Assembly: GCA_003132825.1 (NCBI GenBank)
Contig: PKYX01000228.1
Coordinates: 3,649 to 11,602, forward strand
Direction: 5' to 3'
Origin: Acidobacteriaceae bacterium
Lineage (GTDB): Bacteria > Acidobacteriota > Terriglobia > Terriglobales > Acidobacteriaceae
DNA length: 7,954 nt
Below, piece after piece: positions 7,635 to 7,954 of the stretch. The notes beneath the pieces are model-generated. The model saw only the letters and a program-made list of their open reading frames with translations. It ran no database searches and was not told the origin of the DNA. Both the position numbers and the translations under genes were made by a program. Position 1 is the stretch's first letter; every line of letters begins with the position of its first letter.

Positions 7635-7764
7635 CGGCAGCCGTCGTGCGAACTTACCCTTTTTTCGCAGCCGACCGCTCGAGCGGCGGGGCGCCGACCC
7701 TGAGATCTGCGACAGAAGGCCCCAGCATTCGATCCGGCAGCAACCCCGAACGCCAGAACGCGGC

Positions 7765-7778
7765 TGCGGAATTCCGCA
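7765..7778. repeat. 14-bp perfect palindrome in the leader before the aldehyde dehydrogenase
   Basis: TGCGGAATTCCGCA is perfectly self-complementary, 30 bases before the dehydrogenase start, and is flanked by AACGCG direct repeats (7757-7762 and 7783-7788). The same leader has CCGCTCGAGCGG (7675-7686) and GGGGC/GCCCC (7688-7692 and 7719-7723). One 14-bp palindrome in a window this size is about a one-in-two chance event, so it is only a candidate operator. Confidence 0.35.
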
Positions 7779-7808
7779 ACCCAACGCGAGCACATTGAGG
7801 AGAAAAAT

Positions 7809-7954
7809 ATGGCAACGGCTCTGAAGATCGTCCCCCCAGGAAACACGGTCAGCAACTTCGTGTCCCGGACACACAAACTTTTCATCAACGGCAAGTGGGT
7901 AGAAGCGGCCTCCGGCCGAACCTTCGCGACTTACAATCCGGCTACGGGCGAGGT
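7809..7954 (+). CDS. Aldehyde dehydrogenase, N-terminal part (3' truncated by window edge)
   Basis: The first 48 full codons are seen. After about 20 leader residues the stretch KLFINGKWVEAASGRTF followed by NPATGEV matches the N-terminus of NAD(P)-dependent aldehyde dehydrogenases, which oxidise aldehydes to acids in the cytoplasm. The catalytic Cys, Glu and most of the cofactor fold lie beyond the window, so the substrate class (betaine, phenylacetaldehyde, general) cannot be decided. The ATG at 7809 is well supported by GAGGAG at 7797-7802, six bases upstream. The gene is separated from the regulator by 275 bases with its own promoter candidate, so it is probably transcribed on its own. 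Confidence 0.9.
   Translation, partial: MATALKIVPPGNTVSNFVSRTHKLFINGKWVEAASGRTFATYNPATGE

Noticed and set aside
7635..7665. T-run after small stems as an attenuator in the dehydrogenase leader
   Set aside because: The stems before the six-T run are only three base pairs, too weak for an intrinsic terminator.
7685..7760. Possible TPP riboswitch in the dehydrogenase leader (CTGAGA and GATCCGG present)
   Set aside because: The other conserved TPP elements (the CUUGGAACCUGA segment and the AUGCC core) are missing, and an aldehyde dehydrogenase is not a usual target.

Overview
The window looks like chromosomal DNA from a soil-type bacterium with high G+C content. The gene styles (polysaccharide-export protein, APC permease with a long soluble tail, frequent GTG/TTG starts) fit an Acidobacteriota-like genome such as the Solibacter/Koribacter group. 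That placement is inference from style and not from a marker gene. I see no tRNA, rRNA, insertion sequence, CRISPR array or phage gene.

Left part (1-3206, + strand): the 3' end of an ammonium transporter gene (amt), then a complete P-II signalling protein gene (glnK type). This is the classic amt-glnK nitrogen-control pair, and its intercistronic gap holds a strong stem-loop. After a 220-base gap comes a 738-residue APC-superfamily permease with about 12 membrane segments and a ~230-residue soluble C-terminal region that resembles a universal-stress-protein fold.

Middle part (3261-6291, - strand, convergent with the permease): read in transcription order these are a polysaccharide-export (Wza-like, SLBB) protein, dTDP-4-dehydrorhamnose reductase (rfbD/rmlD) and a ROK-family sugar kinase. 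rfbD and the kinase are 61 bases apart and are probably cotranscribed. An AT-rich promoter-like tract lies in the 315-base gap between the export gene and rfbD. Together the genes suggest sugar activation, rhamnose-nucleotide synthesis and surface-polysaccharide export.

Right part (6292-7954): a 528-base non-coding divergent region separates the export gene from a NarL/FixJ-type LuxR regulator on the + strand. It carries a 10-bp inverted repeat about 80 bases in front of the export gene. The regulator's receiver domain lacks the phospho-accepting aspartate and the conserved lysine, so it probably works without phosphorylation. After a hairpin terminator candidate, a TATAAT-containing promoter candidate and a palindrome-rich leader, the window ends in the first 48 codons of an aldehyde dehydrogenase gene.

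Nothing here is plainly a new system. The best leads are the pseudo-receiver regulator with its divergent operator-like region, the divergent export protein, and the permease with its stress-protein-like tail.
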